From the NCBI GenBank assembly GCA_021732745.1, contig JAKFUK010000005.1, positions 248,001 to 312,000 on the forward strand: a DNA stretch of 64,000 nucleotides, written 5' to 3'. Position numbers and translations under genes: made by a program. The notes under the pieces were generated by a model, which was not told the DNA's origin, ran no database searches, and was given only the letters and a program-made list of their open reading frames with translations. This DNA comes from Nevskia sp. (lineage in GTDB: Bacteria; Pseudomonadota; Gammaproteobacteria; Nevskiales; Nevskiaceae). Numbering within the stretch: position 1 is the stretch's first letter; each line of letters starts with the position of its first letter. This document shows, in pieces, positions 1 to 8,116 of this stretch.

Positions 1-1
1 G

Positions 2-220
2 TGCGAGCGTCTGCTGGCGCCGCTGCTGAAGGTGATCGAGATCATCGGCCGCAAGCTCGGGCTGCGCACGCCGCCGCTGGTGTCGCCGTCATTGGCAAGG
101 CTATTCACCCAGACCATCCGGCTCGACAGCCAACGCGCCGAGCGCGAACTCGGCATGGTCTGGACGCCGCTCGAACGCGGGCTCGCGGAGGCGGCCGCGC
201 CTTTGCGCGAGAAACGCTAG
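2..220 (+). CDS. C-terminal fragment of an NAD-dependent epimerase/dehydratase-like protein (5' end outside window)
   Basis: The open frame enters from the left edge and ends at TAG 218-220, so only about 72 residues are visible. The tail has the arrangement typical of extended short-chain epimerase/dehydratases: a helix-rich segment, then SQRAERELGMVWTPLERGL, which corresponds to the 'KA..ELG..P...-L' C-terminal element of dihydroflavonol-reductase/epimerase-like proteins. The Rossmann nucleotide-binding part is outside the window, so the substrate cannot be judged. Its stop codon overlaps the stop of the convergent downstream gene in a CTAG tetranucleotide. Assignment rests only on the tail and is moderate. 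Confidence 0.6.
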   Translation, partial: CERLLAPLLKVIEIIGRKLGLRTPPLVSPSLARLFTQTIRLDSQRAERELGMVWTPLERGLAEAAAPLREKR

Positions 221-1386
221 ACCGCCAGCGAAATCGCTACCCGGCGCAGCAGTTCGTTGACGTCGGCCTCGTCGTGATAGACGCCGAAACCGATGCGAAG
301 GCGGTCTTCGCGGTAGTCGCACATCACTTCCGCTGCTGCCAGCCGCTGATGCAGCTCGCCGGCTCTTGAGGTGCGGAAGCACAGGAAATTGCCGCGCGGC
401 TGGCCGCGTCCGGGAATCAGCAGCGCGCCGTTCAGCAGCGGCAGCGCCAGCCGGTCCAGACCTTCGAGAAACAGGTCCTGAAGCGCGGCAACCCGGGCGT
501 GAATGCGCGCCGGGGTCAGTTTCTGCGCGTGCAACCAGTCCATCACCGCATTGAGCCGATACAGCGCGGTGGCGTCGTAGGTGGCACCCAGAAAGCGCAG
601 CCCGCCGTCGGCATAACCGACCTGCACCGGTCCGGTCGACAGCTCGGCAAAGCCGGCGAACCAGCCGGTATCGACCGGCCGCAGCGCGATTCCCGGCGGG
701 CAGTGCATGAAGGCATTGCCTTCGCCGGACATCGCGTACTTGTAGCCGCCGCTCAAGTAGAACGCGCGGCCGGCGATCGCCGACAGGTCGGTGTGCAGCG
801 CCATGTAGCCGTGGTAGCCGTCGATCACCACGAGCGTGGCCGGATCGCGCACCGCGTGGACGATCGGCGCCAACTCGTGGACCAGCCAGCCGGAGTTGTA
901 AAAGCATTGCGAGAAGTAGACGAGATCGTGACCGCCGCGCGCTGCGGCGGCTGAAAAGCGTTCGGCAAAGCTCGCGAATGGCTCGGCAGCGATGCGTTCG
1001 ACCGTGACCTGCCCGGCTTCCGCCATCCGCTGCATCTGGCGGTTGAAGCTGTGGAACTCGGCATCGGTAGTCAGCACCCGGATCGGCTTGCCTTCGATCG
1101 ACGACATCAGCCGCATGAACAGTTCGTGGGTGTTGCCGGCGAAGCAGATGGTTTTCGGATCGGGCAGGTGCAGCACCTGGGCGACATGCGCCTGCGCGGC
1201 CGGAATCACTTCGCCGAAGATCTTTCCCCACTTGTCGTCGGCGAGGTCGGCGGCGTCGGTCCAGGCTTGGGACTGCGCGTAGTAGCTGACATCCGGCCAG
1301 GGGTGATGGCTGTGGGCAGCGACGTGCAGACGGCCGGGGCGGGCGGTGAGGAATCGCGAGAAATGCAGCTTCCAGGAGTGATTCAC
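217..1386 (-). CDS. PLP-dependent class V aminotransferase-fold enzyme, kynureninase-like
   Basis: A 389-residue protein with the fold-type I PLP enzyme layout. The Asp that contacts the pyridine nitrogen is in VVIDGYHG (about D189), and the probable Schiff-base Lys is in LSGGYKYAMSGEGNAF (about K216). The N-terminal AAHSHHPWP and the G-Y-K-Y-x-x-x-G-E-G segment resemble kynureninase-like members, but the substrate cannot be inferred. The start is GTG at 1386-1384, which overlaps the TGA stop of the upstream GNAT gene (GTGA), indicating translational coupling. A longer in-frame reading upstream only shadows the GNAT gene. The two genes probably act in one amino-acid or amine pathway. Confidence 0.8.
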   Translation of the reverse strand: MNHSWKLHFSRFLTARPGRLHVAAHSHHPWPDVSYYAQSQAWTDAADLADDKWGKIFGEVIPAAQAHVAQVLHLPDPKTICFAGNTHELFMRLMSSIEGKPIRVLTTDAEFHSFNRQMQRMAEAGQVTVERIAAEPFASFAERFSAAAARGGHDLVYFSQCFYNSGWLVHELAPIVHAVRDPATLVVIDGYHGYMALHTDLSAIAGRAFYLSGGYKYAMSGEGNAFMHCPPGIALRPVDTGWFAGFAELSTGPVQVGYADGGLRFLGATYDATALYRLNAVMDWLHAQKLTPARIHARVAALQDLFLEGLDRLALPLLNGALLIPGRGQPRGNFLCFRTSRAGELHQRLAAAEVMCDYREDRLRIGFGVYHDEADVNELLRRVAISLAV

Positions 1387-1838
1387 CGGTCGTCTCCGTC
1401 GAGTGTCTTCACGAAGTGGAAGGACGTGATCTGCAGTCCCTCGCGGAAGTAGAACTTGTGGGCTTTCAGCCGTGGCGTGCCGGAATCCAGCGTCAGTTGC
1501 GTGCAGCCCAGCGCGCGGGCCTTGGCTTCGCACCAGCCGAGCAGGGCCTTGCCGACGCCTTCCGAGCGGTGGCTGGAATCGCTGACCAGATCGTCGATGT
1601 ACAGCTCGCTGCGCGAAAAGGTCTTTTCCATCACGCGCCAGACACACAGGCCCAGCACAGTACCGTTGTCGACCGCCACCAGCATCCGCCCGCCACCGGC
1701 GAACACCCGCAGCATCTGGTCGCTGTAGTTCGGCATCAGTTGCGGGCGCAGCTGACGGTGTACATGTTCGGCCAGACCCAGCCAGCGGGCAGCGACGATG
1801 CGGCCGTCGGAATCGGTGACTTCGATGATCTGCAGCAT
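1383..1838 (-). CDS. GNAT family N-acetyltransferase
   Basis: A 151-residue single-domain acetyl-CoA-dependent acetyltransferase. The acetyl-CoA pyrophosphate-binding loop R/Q-x-x-G-x-G/A is visible as HRSEGVGKALL (about residues 90-100), preceded by the beta-strand LYIDDLVSDSS and followed by the LTLDSG and AHKFYFREGL elements of the GNAT fold. Its length matches the family. It is the first gene of a two-gene operon and its stop overlaps the GTG start of the PLP enzyme. The acceptor is unknown; a small amine or amino-acid derivative is plausible from the neighbour. Confidence 0.85.
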   Translation of the reverse strand: MLQIIEVTDSDGRIVAARWLGLAEHVHRQLRPQLMPNYSDQMLRVFAGGGRMLVAVDNGTVLGLCVWRVMEKTFSRSELYIDDLVSDSSHRSEGVGKALLGWCEAKARALGCTQLTLDSGTPRLKAHKFYFREGLQITSFHFVKTLDGDDR

Positions 1839-1946
1839 GCGGCCTCACCTCGTGCTTGGCGTCGCGCAGTCTGCGTTTGCTGCGGTGCGAGCCGCAAATC
1901 GGGGTGGCGCGATCCCGGGCAGCGGGCGCTGCGAAATCAAAAGCAT

Positions 1947-2066
1947 TCAACGTAAAGGGCGCAAAGGAAAAGAAGAAGCCAAGGACGCAAAGGAAAGCCG
2001 GAGAAAGGACATATTGGTTTTCTTGCTTTGCGTCCTTTCTTTTCCCTTTGCGCCTTTGCGTTTAAC
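1947..2066. repeat. CGCAAAG-type long imperfect palindrome, copy 1
   Basis: The left arm (about 1947-1998) is a run of GCAAAG-like units. It is mirrored by the right arm (about 2025-2066) TTTGCGTCC..CCTTTGCGCCTTTGCGTTT, with a short unpaired centre. The same sequence recurs near 14538, 42869 and, more divergently, 17021. It occupies much of the 350 bp gap between the GNAT gene and the BAX-inhibitor-like gene. The transcript would fold into a very long hairpin. Confidence 0.85.
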
Positions 2067-2190
2067 GGTTGGGCTTCCGCCTTTTCCGTTCACCGCACGG
2101 CGGCTCAGCGGGAACTCGCGCTGCTATCATCGGTCCACTTCGGCAGCAGTTGTGCCGCTGATTTACCTTTCATTTACAAGGAGCATCGCA

Positions 2191-2907
2191 ATGAGCACGC
2201 CCAATCCTTTCCGCAGTGTTCCGGTCGTTGGTTCCGCCACCTCGCAGGCCGGAAGCGGCGCGCTGGCCACCAATACGGTGCTGCGCAACACCTATCTGCT
2301 GCTGTCGGCGACCCTGCTGTTCTCGGCACTGATGGCCGGCCTGTCGATGGCGATCAACGTGCCGCGCGGCCTGTCGCTGGTCTGCTCGCTGGTGTCGATG
2401 GGGCTGCTCTGGTTCGTGGTGCCGCGCACCGCGAATTCGTCCAGCGGCATCTGGGTGGTGTTCGCGGTCACCGGCCTGCTGGGCTTCGGCCTCGGTCCGA
2501 TCCTGAACGGCTACATCGGCCGCTTCGCCAACGGCTCGCAGATCATCATGACCGCCTTCGGCCTGACCGGAACCATCTTCGTCGGCCTGTCGGCCTTCGC
2601 GGTGAAGTCCGGCCGTGATTTCAGCTTCATGCGCGGCATGGTCACCGGCGGCATCCTGATCGCCTTCGCGCTGTCGATCGGTGCCCTGGTCGCCTCGATG
2701 TTCGGCTACTACTTCCAGCCGCTGGTGCTGGCGGTGTCGGCGATGTTCGCGATCCTGATGTGCGGCGTGATCCTGCTGGAGACCTCCGACGTCGTGAAGG
2801 GCTACCAGACCAACTACGTGCTGGCCACCGTCGGCCTGTATCTGGCGATCTACAACCTGTTCGTCAGCCTGCTGCAGCTGCTCGGCTTCGCTTCCAGCGA
2901 CGACTGA
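2191..2907 (+). CDS. Bax inhibitor-1/YccA-like integral membrane protein
   Basis: A 238-residue polytopic protein with about seven hydrophobic segments after a short soluble N-terminus (MSTPNPFRSVPVV). The pattern matches bacterial BI-1/YccA/YbhL proteins: the N-terminal VLRNTYLLLSATLLFSAL segment, the central GLGPILNGYI, and the C-terminal YQTNYVLATVGLYLAIYNLF. YccA-type members modulate FtsH in E. coli; that role here is inference. The start is ATG 2191, with the Shine-Dalgarno AAGGAG at 2178-2183; longer readings upstream run through a repeat and are rejected. It is followed by a good intrinsic terminator and is probably monocistronic. Confidence 0.9.
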   Translation: MSTPNPFRSVPVVGSATSQAGSGALATNTVLRNTYLLLSATLLFSALMAGLSMAINVPRGLSLVCSLVSMGLLWFVVPRTANSSSGIWVVFAVTGLLGFGLGPILNGYIGRFANGSQIIMTAFGLTGTIFVGLSAFAVKSGRDFSFMRGMVTGGILIAFALSIGALVASMFGYYFQPLVLAVSAMFAILMCGVILLETSDVVKGYQTNYVLATVGLYLAIYNLFVSLLQLLGFASSDD

Positions 2908-2930
2908 GACGCTGTCGCTGCATGATCAAG

Positions 2931-2962
2931 AACCCCGCGCCGGTCGCGGGGTTTTTCTTTTT
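2931..2962 (+). terminator. Rho-independent terminator after the BI-1-like gene
   Basis: The stem CCCCGCG / CGCGGGG (2933-2939 with 2945-2951) has a five-base loop and is followed by a T-rich tract. It lies 25 bases after the stop codon. Confidence 0.85.
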
Positions 2963-2983
2963 CCGACCGCAGACCGAGCCGCC

Positions 2984-3328
2984 ATGAACCTCACCATCCT
3001 CGCCCAGACCGCCGGCCTGCTGGTGCTCTCCAACCTGTTCATGACCTGGGCTTGGTACGGGCATCTGAAAACCCTGCACGACAAGCCGCTGTGGATCGCG
3101 ATTGCGGCGAGCTGGGGCATCGCCTTGTTCGAGTACATGCTGATGGTCCCGGCCAACCGCGCCGGTTTCACCACCATGAGCCTCGCGCAGCTCAAGATTC
3201 TTCAGGAAGTGATCACCCTGCTGGTGTTCGTGCCGTTCGCGCTGCTGGTGATGAAGCAGCCGCTGAAGCTGGATTTCCTGTGGGCGGCGTTGTGCATGTG
3301 CGGCGCGGTGTATTTCATTTTTCGTTGA
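2984..3328 (+). CDS. DMT family membrane protein (DUF486/COG3169-like)
   Basis: A 114-residue protein with four predicted transmembrane segments: about 7-25, 36-55, 72-90 and 95-112. The order and signature stretches (NLFMTWAWYGHLK, EYMLMVPANRAG, LAQLKILQEVITL) match the small conserved DUF486 proteins related to half-size drug/metabolite transporters, which presumably work as dimers. The transported substrate is unknown. The start ATG 2984 falls directly after the upstream terminator, so transcription is independent. Confidence 0.85.
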   Translation: MNLTILAQTAGLLVLSNLFMTWAWYGHLKTLHDKPLWIAIAASWGIALFEYMLMVPANRAGFTTMSLAQLKILQEVITLLVFVPFALLVMKQPLKLDFLWAALCMCGAVYFIFR

Positions 3329-3394
3329 CATTTTTGACGGATGGACGCGGCCAGCCGCCTACAATCCTGTCAACTCCGCTTTCGATCTCTCCCC

Positions 3395-4870
3395 GTGTTC
3401 AAGGAATACCTGCAGTACGACGCCACCGGCCTGGCCGCGCTGGTGGCGAATCGCGATGTCAGCGCACCCGAATTGCTCGATGCCGCGCTTGCCCGGCTGG
3501 AGGCCGTCAACCCGAAGATCAACGCTTTCTGCACGCCGATGATCGACACCGCGCGTGCCCGCGCCGCAGGCCCGCTGTCGGGTCCGTTTGCCGGCGTGCC
3601 GTTCCTGATCAAGGACATCGCCCAGCATGTGAAAGGCGTGCCGACCAGCGCCGGCAGCCGCGCGCTCAAGGACTGGTGCCCGGATGTGACCTCGGAAATC
3701 GTGCTGCGCTTTGAGCGCGCGGGGCTGGTCAGCTTCGGCAAGACCACGCTGCCGGAGCTGGCGCTGAAAGGCTGCACCGAAAGCCCGCTCTGGGGGGCAA
3801 CGCGCAACCCCTGGAACCTTGATCGCACGCCGGGCGGCTCCTCCGGTGGTGCAGCGGCGGCGGTGGCGGCCGGCATCGTGCCGGCGGCCAGTGCTTCCGA
3901 CGGCGGTGGCTCGATCCGCATTCCCGCCTCGTTCTGCGGCCTGTTCGGCCTGCGTCCGGGACGCGGCCGGGTGCCGCCGGGGCCGACCCACGACGAATTC
4001 TGGGAAGGTGCATCCAGCGAGCACGTCCTGACCCGAACGGTGCGCGATTCCGCCGGCCTGCTCGATGCCATCCACGGCCCGGACCAGGGCGGGCCGTTCC
4101 GGATCGTCGCGCCCGAGCGGCCGTATGCCGATGAAGTCGGCCGCGATCCGGGCCGCCTGCGCATCGGCTTTTCGACCGCGTCGCCGATCAACCAGCCGGT
4201 CGATCCCGATTACGTGCGCGCTGTCCATGACACCGCGAAGCTGCTGGAAAGCCTGGGTCACCATGTCGAGGAAGCTCGCCCGGCGATCGACGGCCATGCG
4301 CTGGCCCGCTGCTACCTGACCATGTACTACGGCCAGACGGCGGCAGCGGTCGAGCATGCCTGCGAACTGGCCGGTGCCTGCGAAGCTGATTTCGAGCTGG
4401 AAACCCGCGCGCTGGCGCTGTTCGGGCGCAGCCTGACCGCTGGCGAATACGTTGCGCGCCGCCAGCACTGGAACGGCTTCATGCGCGCGCTCGGCGATTT
4501 CCACCAGCGCTACGACCTGTACCTGACGCCGTCGGCCGCACAGGGGCCGGCGCGGATCGGCAGCCAGGATCTGCCGTGGTCCGAACAGCTCGGCATGCGG
4601 GCGATGCTGAAGCTCGGGCTGGGCCGTCAGGTGCTGAAAAGCGGGCTGATCGACAAGGTCGCCGCGCGCAGCCTCGGCCGGGTTCCGTTCACCCAGCTAT
4701 CGAACCTCACCTTCACGCCGAGCATGTCGGTGCCGCTGCACATGGATCGCGACGGGCTGCCGATCGGTATGCAGTTCGTGGCCGCCAGTGGCGGGGAAGG
4801 CCAGTTGATCCGGCTGGCCTCGCAGCTGGAAGTGGCGGCGCCATGGGCCGGGCGTCGCGCCGCGATCTGA
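3395..4870 (+). CDS. Amidase (amidase-signature family hydrolase)
   Basis: A 491-residue enzyme with a complete amidase signature. The catalytic Lys is in VPFLIKDIA (about K73), the cis-Ser is in the PGGSSGGAAAA motif (about 149-150), and the nucleophilic Ser is in GGGSIRIPAS (about S173). These form the Ser-cisSer-Lys triad that hydrolyses amide bonds. I chose GTG 3395 (VFKEYLQYDATGL) because family members begin about this distance before the first conserved helix; an ATG at 3341 would add 18 uncharacteristic residues. The residue pattern is closer to stand-alone aliphatic or aryl amidases than to GatA, and no gatB/gatC is nearby. The stop lies 1 bp from the convergent stop of the NYN gene. 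Confidence 0.88.
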   Translation: MFKEYLQYDATGLAALVANRDVSAPELLDAALARLEAVNPKINAFCTPMIDTARARAAGPLSGPFAGVPFLIKDIAQHVKGVPTSAGSRALKDWCPDVTSEIVLRFERAGLVSFGKTTLPELALKGCTESPLWGATRNPWNLDRTPGGSSGGAAAAVAAGIVPAASASDGGGSIRIPASFCGLFGLRPGRGRVPPGPTHDEFWEGASSEHVLTRTVRDSAGLLDAIHGPDQGGPFRIVAPERPYADEVGRDPGRLRIGFSTASPINQPVDPDYVRAVHDTAKLLESLGHHVEEARPAIDGHALARCYLTMYYGQTAAAVEHACELAGACEADFELETRALALFGRSLTAGEYVARRQHWNGFMRALGDFHQRYDLYLTPSAAQGPARIGSQDLPWSEQLGMRAMLKLGLGRQVLKSGLIDKVAARSLGRVPFTQLSNLTFTPSMSVPLHMDRDGLPIGMQFVAASGGEGQLIRLASQLEVAAPWAGRRAAI

Positions 4871-4871
4871 C

Positions 4872-5633
4872 TTACTTCCAGTTGAATTCGGTGGCATTGC
4901 GCGCCCGCGGCTTGCCTTCGCCTTCGATCAGCTCGAATTCGATCAGCACTTCGCGGGTCTTCAGATCGCGGAAGCGATCAGCGCTGACCTTGCGGCCGTC
5001 TTCGGTGTAGTCCTGCGCGTAGAGGATGACGTCGGTGCGCAGGTCGGATACCGAGAGGCCTTCGCGCACCGTCAGATAGGCGAAGCCGCGCTCGTCGACG
5101 TAGTGCATGACGCCGATGCGGCGGTCACTGGCTGGCAGCAGGTCGGGGATCAGGAAGCCGTAGTGGTGGTAGTCGGCTTCGCGCTTCAGGTCGCCGCTGA
5201 CATTGCCGAAGCTAAGTACGTCGACCCGCTTGCCCTTGTCCTGCAAGGCTCTGACTAATCTCAGGAAATCGCCATCGCCGGTGCCGAGCAGCACGTAGTC
5301 GAGGTTTTCGGCCTGCAACAGCGCATCGACGGCGAGATCGAGATCGGCATTGGCCTTGACCACTTCCTGACCGTCGTCATTGCGATAGCGCCGGGCTTCC
5401 TTCAATACCAGATGAAAACCGTTGCGGCGCACCGCGTTGCGATGGTTTTCCTTGGCTTGCCGGTAGCTGTCGTCTTCGTCCTCGCGCTGGAGGTCGATCG
5501 CCAGATAAGCATTGGCGCGCAGCACGGTGGCGCCCTGCGCTTCGACCAGCCGGCGAACGGTTTCGTAGCGAAAACCGCGACCGCCGGTTCTGGAAAGGTT
5601 TTCGACGTCGAGGAAAATCCCTGCTTTCAGCAC
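4872..5633 (-). CDS. LabA-like NYN-domain protein (putative RNase)
   Basis: A 253-residue protein whose first ~160 residues form an NYN/PIN-like domain. Visible are an N-terminal acidic strand GIFLDVENLS, a central ANADLDLAVDALL, and the LLGTGDGDFLRLV motif with its Asp cluster. These are the conserved acidic positions of the metal-dependent NYN nuclease fold. The C-terminal ~90 residues (VDERGFAYLTV..SDLRTDVI) have a beta-rich, possibly OB/cold-shock-like character, but this is only an impression. The start is GTG 5633-5631, overlapping by one base the TAG of the upstream M23 gene. RNA cleavage is inferred from the family. Confidence 0.82.
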   Translation of the reverse strand: MLKAGIFLDVENLSRTGGRGFRYETVRRLVEAQGATVLRANAYLAIDLQREDEDDSYRQAKENHRNAVRRNGFHLVLKEARRYRNDDGQEVVKANADLDLAVDALLQAENLDYVLLGTGDGDFLRLVRALQDKGKRVDVLSFGNVSGDLKREADYHHYGFLIPDLLPASDRRIGVMHYVDERGFAYLTVREGLSVSDLRTDVILYAQDYTEDGRKVSADRFRDLKTREVLIEFELIEGEGKPRARNATEFNWK

Positions 5634-6403
5634 TAGGCGGTCTTCGCTCTCTTGGGCGCAGCGGCAGCGGCGGTTTTCGGCGCTGCGGCAACACGCGGAC
5701 GGCGCACCGGCTTTTTCAGGGCGTCGATGCGCAGCAGCAGGTTCGGGTCCGGGCAGCGGGCCAGCCAGGTGGCTTTTTCCGATGCGCGGCAGACGCCGGG
5801 ATAGTCGCCTTCGCGGCCATCGAGTTCGCGGATGATCTGGAAGTGCAGGTGCGGTGCCCAGCCGACATTCTCGTGCGGCTGGCCGAGCCAGCCGATCGGC
5901 TCGCCGATGTTCACCTTGCGGCCGCGCGGCGTCAGTTGCAGCGACTGCCGCGACAGATGACCGTACAGCGTGTGGAAGCGCACGCCCTGGATTTCGTGCT
6001 CGATGATGATGGTCGGGCCGTAATCGCCGAATTCCTTGTTGTCGCGCGTGGAATGCACCACCCCGGGCAGCACGGCGTGGATCACGGTGCCGGCCGACAA
6101 CCAGAGATCGACACCCAGATGCACGGTGCGCGGTTCTTCCGAGCCGGTGCCGTAGAGATCGCTCATCCGGTACAGGGCGCGGTCTTCGCCGTAGCCACCG
6201 GCCGCGAAATCGGCGTTGGCGGCGCGCAGGCGGCGCAGGATCCAGCGGTGGAAGGCGCTGGCATCGGCCGGATCGGTGCCTTCGAGCACGTCTGGGCCGG
6301 GGCCGAGCGTCAGCGGCAGGCAGCGCTTCGAGTTCAGCGCGTACGACACCGGGCTCGCGGCCGGCGTCATCGCCAGTAACTTGCTGAAGTTGTCGCGTGC
6401 CAT
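5633..6403 (-). CDS. M23 (LytM-type) metallopeptidase family protein
   Basis: A 256-residue protein with the zinc-site motifs of M23 peptidases: HLGVD (H95, D99), YGHLS (H149) and HLHF (H185, H187). These enzymes, or their degenerate relatives, cut or remodel peptidoglycan cross-links. There is no clear signal peptide from the chosen ATG 6403. The longer upstream reading adds about 50 low-complexity residues and also lacks an obvious signal, so export is unresolved. The Ala/Lys-rich C-terminal tail (KTAAAAAPKRAKTA) is basic. It is translationally coupled to the NYN-domain gene, an unusual pairing. Confidence 0.82.
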   Translation of the reverse strand: MARDNFSKLLAMTPAASPVSYALNSKRCLPLTLGPGPDVLEGTDPADASAFHRWILRRLRAANADFAAGGYGEDRALYRMSDLYGTGSEEPRTVHLGVDLWLSAGTVIHAVLPGVVHSTRDNKEFGDYGPTIIIEHEIQGVRFHTLYGHLSRQSLQLTPRGRKVNIGEPIGWLGQPHENVGWAPHLHFQIIRELDGREGDYPGVCRASEKATWLARCPDPNLLLRIDALKKPVRRPRVAAAPKTAAAAAPKRAKTA

Positions 6404-6577
6404 CGTCGTCAAACCCTGTCCTGTCCGCGTGGGCGGCGTGTCGTTTTCTGCGCCACGACGCCCGGAAATCGCCTTGCCGTTGTCGTCAGCGCCGCCGGCT
6501 GGCGGTGCCGCCGAGCGGCGGGAAAACCGCCATTGTGCCGTGTGATGCGTCACAAGTCGTCCCCTGAATCAGATCAA

Positions 6578-7477
6578 TCAGCCTGCGGGCCGGTTTCGAG
6601 GCTCGAAATCCGGAAAAAGTGCGCGCATCTGCTCGTAAAGCTGCCGCTGGGCCTCGGTTTCCGCCACTGGCGTCTGAATCTGCACGGTGACGAACTGATC
6701 CCCGGCCGGGCTGCCCGGCAGTCCGCGGCCTTTGAGCCTGAGCCTGCGACCAGACAGCGTGCCCGGCGGGAGGTTCAGTTCCACCGCGCCGCCAAGGGTT
6801 GCGACCGGCACCGCGCCGCCGAGTGCGGCTTCCCAGGGCGCGACGTTCAGGGTCATGTGCAGGTCGCGGCCGTCCGGCTTGAACACGGGATGGGCCGCGA
6901 AGCTCAGTTCCAGCAGCACGTCGCCGCCGCGCACCGCCTGGCCGCTGAGGCGGATGGTCTGGCCGGCGGTCACGCCCCGGGGGATGCGCACGGAAAGATT
7001 GCGGGTGCCGAGCGTGATGTTGCGGGTGCTGCCCTCGAAGGAATCTTCCAGGGCGATCGCCAATTTGGCTTGCTGATCGCGCTGAACGCCGCCGCCGAAC
7101 TCCTCGTAGCCGCCACCACCACCGCCGAAGCCGCCCGCGCCTGCGCCGTTGCCGAACAGGGAGGAAAAGAAATCGGAAAAACCGGCGCCGTCGCTGCCGT
7201 GACCGGCCCCGCCGCGGCCACCGCCCCAGCCGGGCGGCGGGGTGAAGCGCTGGCCGTTCTGCCAGTTGGCACCGAGCTGGTCATAGGCGGCACGCTTTTT
7301 CGGATCGCTCAGGACTTCGTTGGCCTCGTTGGCCGCCTTGAAGCGATCTTCGGCGTCACGGGCCTTGTTCTTGTCGGGGTGGAATTCGCCGGCCAGCTTG
7401 CGATAGGCGCGCTTGATGTCGGCCTCGCTGGCCGTGCGCGGAACGCCGAGAATCTTGTAGTAGTCCTTGTATTCCAT
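6578..7477 (-). CDS. cbpA: CbpA-like DnaJ-domain co-chaperone
   Basis: A 299-residue type II J-protein. The J domain occupies residues 3-70 with HPD at 33-35 (EFHPDKN). A Gly/Phe-rich linker follows (about 95-145, rich in GGFGGGGGG), then two C-terminal beta domains ending in AGDQFVTVQIQTPVAETE. There is no CxxCxGxG zinc region, which separates it from DnaJ. It stimulates DnaK ATPase and delivers clients. The start ATG 7477 (MEYKDYYKILGV) fits the family. It lies 89 bp downstream of hsp20 on the same strand, so the two probably form a heat-shock operon. Confidence 0.92.
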   Translation of the reverse strand: MEYKDYYKILGVPRTASEADIKRAYRKLAGEFHPDKNKARDAEDRFKAANEANEVLSDPKKRAAYDQLGANWQNGQRFTPPPGWGGGRGGAGHGSDGAGFSDFFSSLFGNGAGAGGFGGGGGGYEEFGGGVQRDQQAKLAIALEDSFEGSTRNITLGTRNLSVRIPRGVTAGQTIRLSGQAVRGGDVLLELSFAAHPVFKPDGRDLHMTLNVAPWEAALGGAVPVATLGGAVELNLPPGTLSGRRLRLKGRGLPGSPAGDQFVTVQIQTPVAETEAQRQLYEQMRALFPDFEPRNRPAG

Positions 7478-7566
7478 CGCGTTTTCTTGAAACAGCAGCG
7501 GGGCGTCGCAGCACCAGACGGCCGCGACGCCCCGCAATGTACGGCATCAGTTTGCGAGTAGTCGGT

Positions 7567-8025
7567 TCAGTGGGCCACGGAAATGCGACGCGGCTGGGCG
7601 GTCGGGCGCTTCGGAATCACCACTTCGAGCACGCCGTTGCTGCCTCGGGCGCTGACTGCTTCGGAATCGACGGTATCCGGCAGGCTGAAGCGGCGGAAGA
7701 AGCGGCCGTGGGCGCGTTCGACGCGGCGGCGCTCGACGTTGGCGGCATCGACCGCCTTGTCGCGGCTGCCGCTCAAGATCAGCACGCCCTTTTCCAGCGT
7801 CACTTCGATCGACGCCGGATCGACACCCGGCACGTCGGCATGGAGCACGAAGCGATCCGGGTATTCGGCGATGTCGACGGCCGGCGCCCAGTCTGCGGTC
7901 GCGCCCGACGAGGCGTCGTTGGCAGCGGCGGCACTGTCGCCGTTGACATAGCGATTGAGTTCATTGACCAGCTCCCGGTGCATCGCCCAGGGCCCGAAGT
8001 TGCGTTCACGGATCATGTTGGACAT
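7567..8025 (-). CDS. Hsp20/alpha-crystallin small heat-shock protein
   Basis: A 152-residue ATP-independent holdase. The alpha-crystallin domain spans about residues 45-142: WAPAVDIAEYPDRFVLHADVPG starts the domain, then the ERRRVERAHGRFFRRFSLPDTVD strands, then the hallmark NGVLEVVIPK. The C-terminal tail ends in PRRISVAH, with an I-x-V motif that docks neighbouring dimers in the family. ATG 8025 is supported by the Shine-Dalgarno GGAGG about 7 bases upstream. A sigma-32-like promoter lies just upstream. Confidence 0.93.
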   Translation of the reverse strand: MSNMIRERNFGPWAMHRELVNELNRYVNGDSAAAANDASSGATADWAPAVDIAEYPDRFVLHADVPGVDPASIEVTLEKGVLILSGSRDKAVDAANVERRRVERAHGRFFRRFSLPDTVDSEAVSARGSNGVLEVVIPKRPTAQPRRISVAH

Positions 8026-8088
8026 GGAAACCTCCATTGGATGGGTCAGGAAATCCGGTGCGAGCCTGCGACTCGCCCGTGCCCCCAA

Positions 8089-8116
8089 CGCTAGGGTCGC
8101 GTCGCTCCGGTTCAAG
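8089..8116 (-). promoter_or_regulatory. Putative sigma-32 heat-shock promoter for hsp20-cbpA
   Basis: On the minus strand CTTGAA (8116-8111) is followed after 14 bases by CCCTAGCG (8096-8089). This resembles the CTTGAAA-N14-CCCCATNT heat-shock consensus, strong in the -35 and partial in the -10. Its -35 overlaps the stop codon of chpC. It would start transcription about 57 bases before the hsp20 start codon. Confidence 0.45.

Noticed and set aside
3395..4870. GatA subunit of the amidotransferase
   Set aside because: No gatB or gatC nearby, and the sequence outside the amidase core does not follow GatA; a stand-alone amidase fits better.
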